A stretch of 64,000 nt of DNA from Welwitschia mirabilis (GCA_051453625.1 JBOZIK010000001.1:254994783-255058782); one strand, 5' to 3'; shown: positions 1-11,826, counted from the stretch's first letter. Notes: generated by a model from the sequence alone, not told the origin. Program-made: numbers and translations.

Positions 1-595
1 CAATTCAGGCATATTCTGATACTTAGCATATTAAAGGAGGACTAAAGGTAAAGAAGACCAATTTTTACTACTTGAAGAGCTTGGGAAGAGTATCATCCCC
101 ACTGTCGTTCCTATGACAGAGAGGACGATATCTCATTATGATAGCTACACAGGAATAACACATGGGCAACACTTGGACAATAGGACTTGGTGATAGGGGA
201 TTGTCTCCTAAGTCGTCTGGATGACATGCAAGATGATGGATCCAAGTACAACCCATTTGTCTGACGGTAGCACATGGGCACACAATCCAACGTGTCCTCT
301 TCTTTGTCGTGTAGACAACATACAGGATAACAACATTGGTAACATGTGTAGACAACCCATGGAGCTAATAGCATCACATGGACATATAACCCAAGGCAAG
401 AAGACGGCGTCGTCCCAACTATCATGTGGACAATGGATAGGATGACAACTATTTTTACACTATAGCAATAAATTTCAATGTAAAGAATGTCAAACAGGCC
501 ATGTGGATGGCTAGGATTTTCTTAACAAATGTCTAGGGTTATGGTTCATTATAAAACTATAAATACCCTTTCCCCCTTTACTTCCAGGGCACTTG
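1..595 (+). repeat. Direct repeat A, copy 1 (LTR-like, with TATA box)
   Basis: This stretch is repeated at 2485-2960 in the same orientation. Both copies begin with a tattctgatacttagcat stretch and share the block around the cccatgacagagaggacga-like segment and a promoter-like ctataaataccctttcc near the end (TATAAATA at 558-565 here). The copies have diverged by many substitutions and short indels. Two such direct repeats ~2.4 kb apart fit a pair of LTRs, but no primer-binding site or terminal TG/CA could be placed because the right end runs into a gap. Short reading frames across it on both strands are chance frames in a moderately GC-rich repeat. An independent repeat with a promoter is equally possible. 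Confidence 0.55.
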
Positions 596-599
596 ATAT

Positions 600-699
600 N
601 NNNNNNNNNNNNNNNNNNNNNNNNNNNNNNNNNNNNNNNNNNNNNNNNNNNNNNNNNNNNNNNNNNNNNNNNNNNNNNNNNNNNNNNNNNNNNNNNNNN
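600..699. other. Assembly gap (100 N)
   Basis: One hundred N, a default gap size, so the true length is unknown. It hides the junction between repeat A copy 1 and the J-domain fragment. Confidence 1.
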
Positions 700-737
700 A
701 AAACTTAAGTTTGAAGAGGAAAAGACGTGGAGGAGTA

Positions 738-1319
738 TCAGAGTCTTCGACAGAACATGAACAAGTTACCATGATTGTGTTTGAGTAAGAAATTACCCAT
801 ATCATCAGAGAGTACCTCAAAAGCTTGATTTACCTCCTTGAATTCTTTCGCATCTGCTGGATTTTTATCTGGATGTAGTCTGAGGGCTTTCTTCCTATAG
901 CTAGACTTGATGGCTTGAGGGAGGGCTCGATGAGAGAGTCCTAATGTGATAAAGGGGCATCTCTTCAATTCTTGAATTATTGCCAGCATAACTTCTTGTC
1001 GAGCAGCATTCACATCAATGTCTTCCTGAGAGTGAGGTTGAATTTCCACTAAAAAAGATTCTGAGGCAAAGTTCTGGGCAGGGCTAGGGCTCGTTGCTGG
1101 CTAAGGAGAGGTCTGGTCATGCCTACCTCGCTGGTGGGAGTTGGGAAACGAATGTTCCTAAACAGGCTCTTGAGCTGTGTCATGGGAGGGCTCCTAAGCT
1201 ATCTCCTGTTGGGCCAGGGGCAAAAACATCTCCTCTGAATGGCCTGAGGGTGAAGTCACCCCCCTCTGACTAGGGCTGCCATGTGCAGCAGTTTCCACGG
1301 GATTAGGGGTTCCTTCCAT
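738..1319 (-). pseudogene. J-domain (DnaJ/Hsp40-type) protein fragment, broken
   Basis: One minus-strand frame runs from a Met codon at 1319 down to about 738 with only a few in-frame stops (one at 1194-1196 and others down to 1050). The N-terminal part is rich in Ser, Pro, Gln and Glu. It is followed by a recognisable J-domain: helix II, the HPD tripeptide (codons at 867-875, in RLHPDKNP), then a helix III ending in FEVLSDD. J-domains stimulate the ATPase of Hsp70 chaperones. After SDDM the reading continues as ggtaattt, which looks like a 5' splice donor, so this may be a genomic exon with its intron rather than a processed copy. It is the only clearly host-type protein similarity in the first 40 kb. 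It lies between two copies of repeat A and next to an LTR, so capture by a retroelement is a reasonable inference. I cannot say which J-protein it derives from. Confidence 0.6.
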
Positions 1320-1411
1320 AGTGGCTCTGTAGAGATAATTGGTTTCAATGATGAGCAAAGGACTGGTATCAGCACAACATTTCATGTGGAAATTTAGAAA
1401 CTGTGCCCAAC

Positions 1412-1783
1412 GGGACGTCCGCCTCTCAAACTGGGACGTCCGACTCTGGATGCGGTCCAAATGTATGGAGACGTCCGCCTTGCTAAGTGGGACGTCCGGC
1501 TCAGGACGCGGTTCAAATATATGGGGACGTCTGGCCTGATAACTGGGACGTCTGGCTCAGGACGCAGTCCAAACGTATGGCGACGTCCGGCCTGGTAAAT
1601 GGGACGTCCGACTCTAAACGCGGTACTAACATATTGGGACGTTCGACCTGCAAAACGGGACGTCCGGATCTGTATGCAGCCCAAATGTATTGGGACGTCC
1701 GGATCTGAAACTGGGACGTCCGGATCTAACTCAGAATCTTAACGTTATAACCGGGACGTCCGGTACAAAAAATTGGGACGTCC
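1412..1783 (+). repeat. Phased array of paired GGGACGTCC palindromes, 56-bp period
   Basis: Fourteen copies of a 9-mer close to GGGACGTCC, whose core GGACGTCC is self-complementary, start at 1412, 1433, 1468, 1489, 1524, 1545, 1580, 1601, 1636, 1657, 1692, 1713, 1753 and 1775. The spacing alternates 21 and 35 bp, giving an exact 56-bp period over the first six pairs. The sequence between motifs is also repeated but less well conserved. The array sits upstream of the TATA box in the U3 part of the LTR, the place for an enhancer. ACGT cores are classic plant bZIP binding sites, so transcription-factor binding is plausible but not shown. Confidence 0.9.
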
Positions 1784-1955
1784 GACCCAAAAGAATATGA
1801 ATGTTGCAGACGCCAGAACGACGCGGTTTTCAAGCAAGAACGTCTGAGCAACGGTTAAAACTCCCTTGGGATGCGATTCAAACAGCTATTACAGCATACC
1901 AACGGTTAGGGATCCAAAAGATAAGGATTCAACAACTATTTTTAGAGGAGATGTC

Positions 1956-1963
1956 TATATAAG
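1956..1963 (+). promoter_or_regulatory. LTR TATA box
   Basis: TATATAAG stands about 170 bp downstream of the last palindrome and about 520 bp before the LTR end, a normal position for a plant LTR promoter. Confidence 0.5.
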
Positions 1964-2484
1964 TCATTCAGAAACCCTTTGGAAGGGTTACTATTCCAAA
2001 CTATTGTAAATTCCTTTTCTGTTATCCTTCTATTTGCACTTCACTTAGTGATCTATTGAAGAAGGAATTCTTTATGCTAGATGTGACTGATGTTTATGCT
2101 AAAGGCATCCATTTCATTAGAAACTCCATTGTTAAGACTACTTTGAAGCTTGTTGAAGCAAGGCTATAATCCCTAGGAGAAAGGATCAATTATAACCTTG
2201 AGAAAAGATGTTGCCCAAAGTAATTGGGTGTTTTGATAAGGGAACCAGGAGGCTGAAAGCACGTTGCTACCCCTAAGAGTGGAGTAGGCAAGGATTGCCG
2301 AACCACTATAAATCTGGTGCATTATTTCTTGTTCATGTGTATTTGATTTTAGTTAAATTCTTTGATTAATTTTGTTTTATAAAATATTTGTGAAGATTCA
2401 AATTCGAATTTATATTGTTAGTTTGCAATAAAGAGAAATTACCCTATTTACCCTCCCCCCTCGGGTGCTTCTTTGATCCTAACA

Positions 2485-2960
2485 TATTCTGATACTTAGC
2501 ATATTAAAGAAGGATTAAGAATGAAGAAGGCTCATTTATGCTACTTCAGGAGCTTAGGAAGCATGTCATCTCGCTATCGTCCCCATGACAGAGAGGACGA
2601 CAACCTTAATTACATGGATAAAAGTTATGACACCTACAGCAATACATAATAATAGGGCATTGCCTGCCATATTATCTAGATGACTGACAAGATGATAACA
2701 TGGGTAACATATAAGCATAACCCATGAGGCTAGTGGTATCATATGGGCATATAACATAAGGCTAAAAGGTAGTGTCGTCTCCTCTGTCATGTGGATAACA
2801 GATAGAACAACAACAATTTTTACGTATACATAATAAATATTATTGTAAATGGGGTCAAGCAACTCATGTGGGCTACTAGGTTTTTTCTCACCAATGTCTA
2901 GGATTACAATTCATCGTAAAACTATAAATACCCTTTCCTCTTTCACTTCCAAACCATCTT
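2485..2960 (+). repeat. Direct repeat A, copy 2
   Basis: Second copy of the repeat that opens the window, same orientation, with its own TATAAATA at 2923-2930 inside the shared block around that box. It begins exactly where the Sirevirus-like LTR ends. Similarity fades after about 2960. If A is an LTR, this is the 3' copy and the J-domain fragment lies in the internal region. Confidence 0.55.
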
Positions 2961-4302
2961 TCATACTTAATATGCTTGTGACGGAAGCTTGAAGGTAGGA
3001 GGTCCATCTAGTAGGTATAGAAAGGGGTTTTTCTTGATGTTAGCCTATGTCTCTTCCATTAAAGTGTTGTTATTCTATTGTAAGTAGACATAAAGTTCTT
3101 TTAATTAATACAATTACTCTTTTAACTTCAATTTTGTAAATGTCCCTTATGGTTTAAGTTAATCTTAGTTAGTGACAAGCTTAGATTTATTTAGATCATG
3201 AGGTAAACCTTTATTAAGCTTAATCTTGATTAGTAGTAGGTTTTCATTACATTTCTATTTGATTCATATTGCATATTGCATATTCTACTTAGTAGATCTA
3301 ATAGTTTATGTTGATTAAGAATTAGTAGATACTCTTCTTGATTGATATGAATTATAGAAAAGATAGTTTTTATGACAGAAAGGCTAGAAGCTAGTCCCTG
3401 TGATAGAAGGATTAGGAACCAAGTAAAACCATTTTAGTTACATTTCCATTCACTTGCATTGAATTTACTTTATATTTACTTTTAGTTAGTAAAAGATAAA
3501 ATATCAAAAATTACCTTTGGAAATCAATTTTCTAACTCTAAGCTTAGTGCCTTAGTTAGGATTATGACATTCAGGTGAACTCCCATCTATACTAGCATGT
3601 GTGTTTCTATAAGTTATATGATTTATAGGTTTACCTAAAGAACTTCAAAATTGCATAAATTTACACTGCAACATCCTTTTTTTTAAATGGATTAATATTT
3701 CAATATTCCTTTATTTTCTTCACTAGTTTACAACATTAGAATTGCATCCAATACTAGTATTGTTATGTGCTATGATTACAAGTTTAATTGATAACTGAAG
3801 ATACATTTTATTAATGCATGCTTAAGAGATGAGCATTTTGGAATTTTTGTTGGGAAAGAATTCAAGATTTAAAGTTTGATTCTGATTGCATAAGTGAGTA
3901 ATTTGATTTCAATATTATTTAGTTGTGGAGTGCTTTATATCTAGCTTTTCTTTCTTTTGCTTGCATTTCAATTCTATTTTATCTTATTATTGATTTAATT
4001 TTCATGTGAACTTGGTGATTACCATGATTATAATAAACTTAGCCTATTAGTTAAGTCTCATGTAATCTAGGTGCCACATCCATTATTGGTATAATCTACT
4101 TTTTAAAATTCATGTGATCTAGAAGATAATTTTTGCTTGTTTGTAAATAAGTTTGTTTAACCTTTTTTGTAATCATGCAAGGTGATGATAAAGTGCTATA
4201 TATAAAAGAATTTTTTTTAAAAAACTGTTAAATAAGGTCTATTTAATTTTAATTCAAGAAATAGAGATGAGAAAAATAAGTTTATTTCAAGAGTAGAGTA
4301 AA
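2961..4302. other. AT-rich stretch, no gene seen
   Basis: No reading frame of interest, no protein similarity and no clear repeat partner inside the window. Probably LTR or untranslated leader of the Athila/Tat-like element whose gag follows. Confidence 0.5.
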
Positions 4303-4419
4303 ATGATTTTTCTACTTTTTTTACTTGTAATAGTTTTCAAAGTTCTTCTTCAAAGTATTTCTTATTTAGTTATTTCTCATCCTAGCCCTTTAAAAAATAT
4401 CATTTCCATTACCCATTCT

Positions 4420-5080
4420 TCAAACATGGCTTTAAGTTCTAATGTTTTCTCCAAATCTCTTAAAGAATTCATTGCAAGTAGGAAAATGGAAGTCCAAAAT
4501 CCTTTTGATTTACTCATGAGGGACAATATAGAATTGAAAAATCTTAATATTTATTTAACATTTTTAGAATAAGATGATAAGGATCCTTTTCAATACTTAT
4601 CTAAAATTAAATAGCTTTCCCTTATGTTATAAAATGAAAAAAATATGATTAGCAATAGAACTTACATAATAATATTTCCTTTTATCCTAAGAGGTAAAGC
4701 CAAAAATCAATTGAATACCATTTTCCACAAAATCCTAAAAACTTGGGAAAAAGTCCAAAATACCTTTATTAAAAGTTTTATGAATGAAACAACTATGTGA
4801 AAAAGAAGAGAAAAGGTCACGAACATTTCCCAACAACCTCTTGAAGATTATGCAATAACTTATAAGAGATTTCTTAGAGTAGAATGATCTAATATTTTAA
4901 ATGATTTTTCAAAGGAAGAATTGATTGAACATTTTCATTATGGGCTTAATACTCAAATTAAACAACTTGTACATTTTTCTTATGAAGGTAATATTCTCAA
5001 CCTAACTTTAGAAAATTCTTGAAATTATCTATAAGAGTTACTCAAAATTGGTCAAACTTAGGTAAAATCAATATTGAGGA
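4420..5080 (+). pseudogene. Ty3/gypsy Athila/Tat-like gag, degenerate
   Basis: Translated in shifting frames, this stretch shows the order typical of the capsid (retrotransposon gag) domain of Athila/Tat-type Ty3 elements. A start region with MRDNIELKN is followed by DPFQYLSKIK, then the RGKAKNQLNTI segment, the TWEKVQNTFIKSF segment and a C-terminal HFHYGLNTQIKQL segment. Gag forms the virus-like particle that packages the element RNA in the cytoplasm. There are many stops and frameshifts, so it is dead. A 90-codon open stretch at 4303-4572 covers only the N-terminal end. The matching pol domains lie much further right (10.6-17.6 kb); whether all belong to one element is inferred from orientation and lineage. 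Confidence 0.7.
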
Positions 5081-7560
5081 AAAATAAATTAGTAGGTCTA
5101 ATGCTAAAGGATCCTAAGAAAGTCCAACATGATAAGCCAAATATCTATACTAACTTCATTAGAGGATTAATTATTAAAGCAAGGTAGATTTTAATGAAAG
5201 AAGTATAAATTTATTATTATATGATGGAAAATGTAGCTTTATTAATTTTAAGATCTTACTCCCAATCTATGTAATAATCACATCCTATTTAAGGGTGGAA
5301 CCCTTATCTTTAAAAGGAGTAAAATGATACGCTATGAGTCATGTTAGTGGAGCATCCAAATTATTAGCTAGTTTTAGTTACCTTAGCTATCCTCCTTAAG
5401 GGAGAATATGATGTAATTTTAATAACCTACTTATATCTTAAGCTTTGTAAATTATAAAATTTCTTATATATATGACTTTCTATCCACTTAGTGATAAAAT
5501 TCAAGTAGACTCTATCACTATGCCTCTAATCTTCATCTAATACACCCTCAAGGAGAAAGGGATGCATGGGAATCTAGACCTTAAAATTCCTAGGATGTTT
5601 CCTCTTAAGAAATAGATGGCTCTCTATATGGCATAAACTAAATAGTTATGATAGTTAAAACTACACAATAATCTTGATGTAGCCTAACATGTATCTCTAT
5701 TTATGTAATGATTTCCTTTCCTACCACTATCTAAAACTTATTACTAGTGAAAACATGAAGTGTTTATGGGTGAAAGTAATTTTTATTTTTACTTATTAAA
5801 ACGTTAAGTTTCATTGTTATGTGTAAAGGTAAAAGAGGGAAAAAAGACCCAAAAAAACATAAGGAAAAAGGTATTGATTGTAGTGTAGTTAAGCTAAGTA
5901 AATCTTAGTGATCAACCAACTTAGCTTAATGTATCCAAATCATAAAAATAGGTATAAGAAAAGAAAAAATCAAGTCAAGTAGATCTTGCCCCACATCCCA
6001 ACTTGACTTGATGTAATAAAATGGAGGTTAATGGACTTACAATAACTTAAAATACCTAAATGCTATATAAATATGCAAAAAGATTAAAAATGCACTAAAA
6101 AGTACATGTGTGCAAACATATGCATAAAGAAGGGTAAAAATGTACTACAAAAATCACATATACACAAGAGAGATGTAAAATCACACAAAAAAAAACCACA
6201 TATGCATAGGCCCAATCAAAAATGCCCTCACAGAAGAACAATTCCACATGTACCATTTACTAGATTAAATGATAAAGATGAAGCTAAAAATTAAAAAAAA
6301 CATACATGCTATATGAATTCAAACTATAAAACTTTAAAAATGTAAAAGGAAAAAAAACACACACTATATACTAGATCCATTGGAGTTATTCAACCATTGA
6401 ATCTACTAATGATCTTATATTATAGAGTGGTAAATGCATGCAATAACATTCCTGTAGAATGAGTAATGTAGCTCACAATAGTTTCTAGATAAGGGAGTGA
6501 TAACAAAATTGGTAATAGCATTTGTTATTTGATGTCAATAAATATCTAACAAAAACATAGAAAAATAAATGAAATCAAAAAGATTTAAAATGCTAGTTAT
6601 AGCAAAAATGCTAATTCTAAACATAGACAAAAAACTTTCATGAAACCAAATAAAAGCTTAAGATGTGATAATCCTTTATTATGAGCTCAAAGAAAGAAGC
6701 TAAATGATGGGGTTTTGTAGAGATGAATAAGCTTTACACTATGTATCTAAGAGGGCTTAGTAGACTTAAAAGTGGTAAATCTAATTAATGATTCAAAATA
6801 TCTTACTCTTGAAGTGATTGCAAGAGGAGATTAAAAGTCAATGTTAAGAATAGAGTGTAGCATTCTTTTGAGAGTATCACTTATTAGATATTCCTCTTGT
6901 GATTAATTTTTTATTCTTTTAACTATAACTCCATGATTTCCTTATTAGACCTAAATTTGTAAAGGAAGTAAAACATCAAGGATTTACTTGATAGCTTTTT
7001 GGCTGATTGGTGTAGAAGGAAAATTATGTAAGACGTATTATAGAATAGTTATAGGGAAAGGAAAGGAAAACAACTTCCAATGGTTGGTAGATCTGAAGGA
7101 AAGTGAATATGCATGTCTATGCACTGAGTGATGGACACCAACATAGGAAGACTAAGGGTACTAGTACAAGCAAAAGTGGTTATACCAAACTAGAATAGTT
7201 ACTATGAGAGCAATTCAATGGGCTTAATGAGGTGCACAGGTGCATAGGCCATGAGTCAATATAGGTTAACACCTACCTAAAAAGGAAAAAGAGGAAAAGG
7301 ATTTAAATAAAGCATTATAAAAGCTTTAAGAAAATTTTAAAAATTAAAAAAATAACTTTAAAAAGAGGGCCAAATGGAGGTGAAAAAAAGTCAAAAGAAA
7401 CCCAAAAAATGCATAAAAAGGTCCAAAAAAGATGCCTAAAAAGAGCCAAAAATGAGGCTTAAGAAAACCTTAATAGGAGGCCTAAGAAGCTCTAAGATCC
7501 CAAGTAAAGATAGAGATAATAAGAATTCTTTAAATATCTAATACTAATTGTAGGAAACTA
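5081..7560. other. AT-rich retroelement debris, no gene seen
   Basis: No domain recognised. At 5313-5345 an A/G-rich run (aaaaggagtaaaa) precedes tgatacgctatgagtcatg, which resembles a polypurine tract followed by an LTR start, but no partner LTR was found. Two stretches (5820-6320 and 7300-7460) are rich in A-runs with short imperfect repeats such as aaaaagaccc and aaaaaggtcc. Confidence 0.4.
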
Positions 7561-9489
7561 CTTAAGTAATAAAACAAAGAGAAAGATTTCAAAACAATTA
7601 TTTTATTTTTCTATGTTAATTTTCACACTAGAACTTGCTTTTATAAGTAAGTACACATAATTAGGTTTCCACCAAGGTCTTTATCTTTCCCAAGTATAGT
7701 GCTATAATGTGACTAATTAGTGTCCTAGTCCTACCATCATTCATACAATTATGATTACTAGTTAAATAGTAATACATTTTTAATGTTCCTACATGTTGGT
7801 TATTTAGATTTATTGATTTAATATATTTTAAGTTTCTAGATGATTAATATGTTAATATCATAATATATTTCATGCTATCCTAGAGTCTTTTTCATTTCAT
7901 TTTAAGATGTAACATATCTAATATTTATGCTTTCATAAGATTCAGAACATATAATGAATAATTTATTATTCATCTTTGAATCTAAGATATATCTAGTGTA
8001 AGAGGATTTTCTTAGTTTTTGCTTGCTTGATATATTTCCTTATGAATAATAATTCTGGAATCCCTAGAAGTAAAATTTATATTACCTTAATTTTAGCCCT
8101 TTTTTAAAATTCTTTTTATTTAACTTATTATTTAAAAACACTTTCTTAAACCTTGTGAACTCTAAGATACTTATCTAGTACCTAAGAGAATGATAATTAA
8201 GGGTAATTACACTATAATAGAATGCTCTATTTTATTCATTTATAACTACTACCTATACCTTAATAGTTACTATACACCTTCTAAAGATCATGAATGAAAA
8301 GTTAAGCTATAATAAGTTTTTAATGTTATTTCTAGGAATTGTAATTGGTATTCATTGGCTCATTAAGATCTATTTCATTTATGCAAGTTATTTTATTTTT
8401 GTATCTTTTATAGTTCTATAATTCTTAAGACTACAAAAATTTTATATGCTTTGCAAGAATTAGGAACATCCATAGCTTTAAACTATTGATTTATAAAAAT
8501 TATTCTAAGATCTATTATGTAATACCTCACTTCTATTTGGGTGTACTATAACCTTGTTTTTGCATTCCTAGTTGTGGAACTAATATGTTTAATTTATTTT
8601 CCATAATTTATAGAATCTCTCTATGTGTTTTAATATTCATAGGTTGATATTTCTTATGAACTTAAAAATTTTAATTCATTAAAAAAATTGTTAAATGCCT
8701 TTTGCTAAGTAGCATGATTTTTCATTATTTTTAGTGTCTATTTTTTAAAATTTAACTTTTAAAAATTGACCAATTATGTCATTATTTCTATTAGTTTCAT
8801 TATGTTTTCTACAACTTCATTATCATTCAAAATTTCACATATGTGTTTTAGAATTCTTTAATTAATTTTACAAGTAGTATGTTATGAAAATATCTTTGTC
8901 AACATTGATTTTTTATGCATTATTAGATTAGATATCTTGCTAACTTAATCTATAGAAAAAGTGATAAATAATCCAAATATTAGTTACTCCTAAATAACTC
9001 TTACTTTAACTAAGAATACTATAATCCTATGTGTAAGACTAGCGAAAATTAAATTAAAAATTTTATAAATATTCTTCATATTAAATTAGCCATGTTTGAA
9101 ATGGATAAAGATAATCTCTACTAAGCATTACCTAAAAAATGTTAAAATATTTACAGCAACTTGAGTATGTAGCTACATCTTATCATATGGGGTTTTTCCC
9201 CTTAAGGATGAATTAACTCAAAATAAAACATGGTTTTTAACACTAAAATATTGTTAAACTTTTCTATGAAGGATTACTTTTACAAAGTATGCAATAAATT
9301 AAAATTATAAGTGGAGGTCATTTTACATTTAAAGCACTAGATTAAGCTTGAGATACTTTAGAAAACATAGATAAAAGTTCTAAAAATTAGAAAAGATCCT
9401 TTGAAATTAAAGGAGTAGCTATGTAATCTTAATCTCTTAAAATTATAAGTCAAGGAACATATAAGCCAAATAAGAAAGTAGACATGAAT
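7561..9489 (+). repeat. Dispersed repeat D, copy 1
   Basis: Parts of this stretch align by eye, at low identity and in the same orientation, with 27.9-28.45 kb and 30.64-31.03 kb. Shared landmarks are the agatgattaatat / agatgattgatat block, the cacctataccttgata block, and the tatgcatta block followed by agaaaaagtgat. The second copy is interrupted by an LTR element. It is an old repeat, probably non-coding retroelement sequence; no protein was recognised. Confidence 0.45.
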
Positions 9490-9499
9490 NNNNNNNNNN
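9490..9499. other. Assembly gap (10 N)
   Basis: Ten N inside AT-rich repeat sequence. Confidence 1.
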
Positions 9500-10600
9500 A
9501 TATAAAGTTAGTTTAATAACTAGAATTATTGTTCACCTTAATTCATCTAAAACTTTCGTAATTAGTAATGGAGCTACCTGTGTCATATGTATCTCTAAAC
9601 AACATATATAGATGGATGTCCCTTTATTTCACTTTATAAAGATATAATAGCTAAGAAAGTAAATAGTATATAAGATAAAACACACTTTCTGTAGTAGAAA
9701 CAAAATAGAAATCAATGTTTTCTTATGGATATTTTATAACCCAAAATAGAAGAACCATCTTGGATTTTCATGAATGCTTAACAAAATGAAGAACCGACCT
9801 CAAAAATGCCTAGTCAACTTTACAATAAATTATCAGAGGATGCTATTAGATGGTTCATAAAAGTTTAGTTAGTAAATAATAATAGTTAAATTAAAATCAA
9901 CAATCAAAATGCTTAAGCCATTTAATGTTTAGAATAAGGTATGAATCAACTTTTTGAAATACATCTTAGTTGCTATGTATACATAACTAAAGATAAAACC
10001 TATCCAACATATTCTTAATCTAAAAAGTGCCAAAATGATTAAATAATAAGGATAATTTATGTGAGTTAATTCTATTTCACTTAGAAGTGATATCCAGATA
10101 AATGAAAATATTCAACCACTAAGATAATACTCCTCTATGTTTAATCTCAATCTCAGTTAATTCTTGAATTCTAAAAAGATGAATAAAATAACATGAAGAG
10201 ATACAAACATGAAAATTCCCCATGTTCTAAATGTCTTGTAGGAAGAACCATCTCAAAGGAGAATACTTAAACATGTTTAAAGAAGTAAATTCAACATTTA
10301 TCTATTTAATATGATTAAGTAAATTCATTTTTATGAATGTATTTAAAAAAAATATCCTATCTCAATAAGGAAGTGACATATTTAAAATAAACTTCCACAA
10401 AAGATGTTTATAGATCTTAGTTTCCAAATAATTTCATGTGTCATAGGTTACAAAAGAGTAGATAACTCCTTATTATACTTAGAATCTACTATGAACTTAA
10501 CACCTTAAACATAATATAAAGATCTTAGATTGTAAGAACTAATGAAAACTAACAACTTGTTAAATAGTCAATTAAGACCCCGAAGGGAATAATAGAGGAA
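9500..10600. other. AT-rich stretch, no clear gene
   Basis: A short NGATCVICIS reading near 9570 faintly recalls a retroviral-type aspartic protease motif, but nothing around it supports that. No other domain was recognised. Confidence 0.35.
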
Positions 10601-10604
10601 ACTT

Positions 10605-10780
10605 TGATATAAGTTGATAAATTTTATTATCTAATTGACTTTGTGGTTTTAGGAATGGGAGATAAACTAAGAGGATTTTACCTTATTCTAGAAAGGCTAT
10701 TCGTACCCACCTCTAAACCTATACTTAGTTATAAAAATGGGGTAGTAAAAGTTTTCTTTTGAAATATAAATATAAATTTA
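10605..10780 (+). pseudogene. Athila/Tat-like aspartic protease, C-terminal part
   Basis: In one frame with few breaks the translation reads DKFYYLIDFVVLGMGD, then LRGFYLILERLF and KNGVVKVFF. This is the arrangement of the C-terminal half of the protease of Athila/Tat-type Ty3 elements, where a hydrophobic strand, an ILGRPF-like segment and a final strand follow the active site. The protease cuts the polyprotein. The conserved Gly-Arg-Pro is decayed (ERL) and the catalytic DxG is not found upstream. It lies about 0.85 kb upstream of the RT fragment on the same strand, in the expected order. Confidence 0.6.
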
Positions 10781-11221
10781 TAACTCTTGAATAGCACAAG
10801 GTTAAACAAAAAAAAAAAAGAGGTACAATTATAAGATTGTAATTTAAACCAATTTAATGAAGATAAAATCATTCATTTATTATTCTAGAAGATAATCCAT
10901 TATATCAATAGTATGAAGTACTAGCACTTATTCTTTAGACAAATCCCATAAATCATCTAATTGGAAAGCTAAACTTGAATCTTTATAGCATACACTATAA
11001 AAAAACATTCTAGAAAAGAGTGCATTTCTAATATTAAGCTTAAAACTCTTCCTAAAGTTCTAAAATATGCATTCATAAGAGATAATAATTCCTTTCCTAT
11101 AGTAATCTATTAAAAATTATTAACGTCTTAAGAATAAGCCTTAGTTTCTATGCTTAAACAGCATAAGAATATTATAGGATGAACTATTTCTAACCTAAAA
11201 GAGTTTAACTCAATTATAAAT

Positions 11222-11245
11222 TATATATATATATATATATATACA
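11222..11245. repeat. (TA)n microsatellite
   Basis: An uninterrupted run of about twelve TA dinucleotides, between the protease and RT fragments. Confidence 0.95.
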
Positions 11246-11465
11246 TAAAATTCATTTGAAATAAAATTCTAGACCCATTAAAGAGCCTAAGTCATAATTA
11301 ATCCTCACATAAAAGAATTATCTATTCAAATTTTTATAGTCAATGAATAAGCCCTACACCAAATATCTTTAAGAATTCTAGAATTACTATAATTTAAAAT
11401 GAAAATAATAATTCCAACTAAGTGAAAGTACAATAGATAACTTTTATTTAATATAAAAAGACTTA

Positions 11466-11826
11466 ACCCTAAAACTTGTAAAGATTATTTTCCTTTGTTC
11501 TTTATTAACCAAATCTTAGAAACATTAGTGAGTTATTAGTATGATTATTTCTTAGATGGATATTAAAGATATAAAAAAATAGAAATTACCATTGAATACC
11601 GAAAAAAGATAAATTTTAATTTGCATGCCCCTTTAGGATCTTGGCTTATAAAAGAACACCCTTAGGACTTTGTAATGCCCTAACTACCTTCCAACAATGC
11701 ATAATGAGTATCTTTTCTAGTATGATTCAAAATTTTTTTGAAGTTTTCATAGATGAGTTTTATATTTTTAATGAAACTTTAAATTCTCATATACTTAGTC
11801 TAGCACTTTATCCTATACATTATAAG
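11466..11826 (+). pseudogene. Athila/Tat-like reverse transcriptase, N-terminal half
   Basis: The first part reads CKDYFPLFFINQILETL and then YFLDGY, the catalytic-aspartate strand of the fingers/palm. After a frameshift near 11640 a 64-codon frame gives AYKRTPLGLCNALTTFQQC, MSIFSSM and EVFIDEFYIF. The last segment is where the YMDD/FMDD box belongs; here the second Asp is Glu, so the enzyme is dead. RT copies element RNA to DNA inside the particle. The domain stops abruptly at about 11826 in LSLALYPIHY and resumes near 15700, so a nested element interrupts it. Confidence 0.75.

Larger units (their letters stand above)
1385..2484 (+). mobile_element. Sirevirus-like LTR (Ty1/copia), solo or truncated
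   Basis: The right end reads ccctattta-ccctccccc-tcgggtgcttc-tttgatcctaaca, the usual closing style of plant Sirevirus-type LTRs. The block agagtggagtaggc...ccgaaccactataaatc at 2276-2322 is shared with the LTRs ending at 32897 and 44740 at nearly the same distance from the LTR end (about 208, 230 and 249 bp). A TATA box (TATATAAG, 1956-1963) lies downstream of a palindrome array. No primer-binding site follows 2484; the next bases are repeat A copy 2. It is therefore a solo LTR or the 3' end of a deleted element. The left boundary is a guess, placed just before the array. Confidence 0.55.

Noticed and set aside
68-445. Overlapping frames of 63-104 codons at the window start, Cys- and His-rich on the minus strand
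   Set aside because: They lie in repeat A, whose second copy does not keep the frames; the Cys/His richness comes from repeated atgg/catg words.
1363-1375. tggtatcagcaca, like a primer-binding site
   Set aside because: It lies inside the upstream part of the J-domain fragment, before rather than after an LTR.
1194-1708. Arg/Ser/Pro-rich frames of 66-96 codons over the palindrome array
   Set aside because: The 56-bp DNA repeat produces repetitive peptides (RTSRF-like); the pattern belongs to the DNA, not to a protein.
1412-1932. CRISPR-like regular arrays (1412-1783 and 31530-31932)
   Set aside because: The repeats are 9-13 bp palindromes in a tandem lattice with related spacers, in LTRs of a plant genome; not CRISPR.
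5313-5345. Polypurine-tract-like run followed by an LTR-like start
   Set aside because: No partner LTR and no end could be found, and A/G runs are common here.
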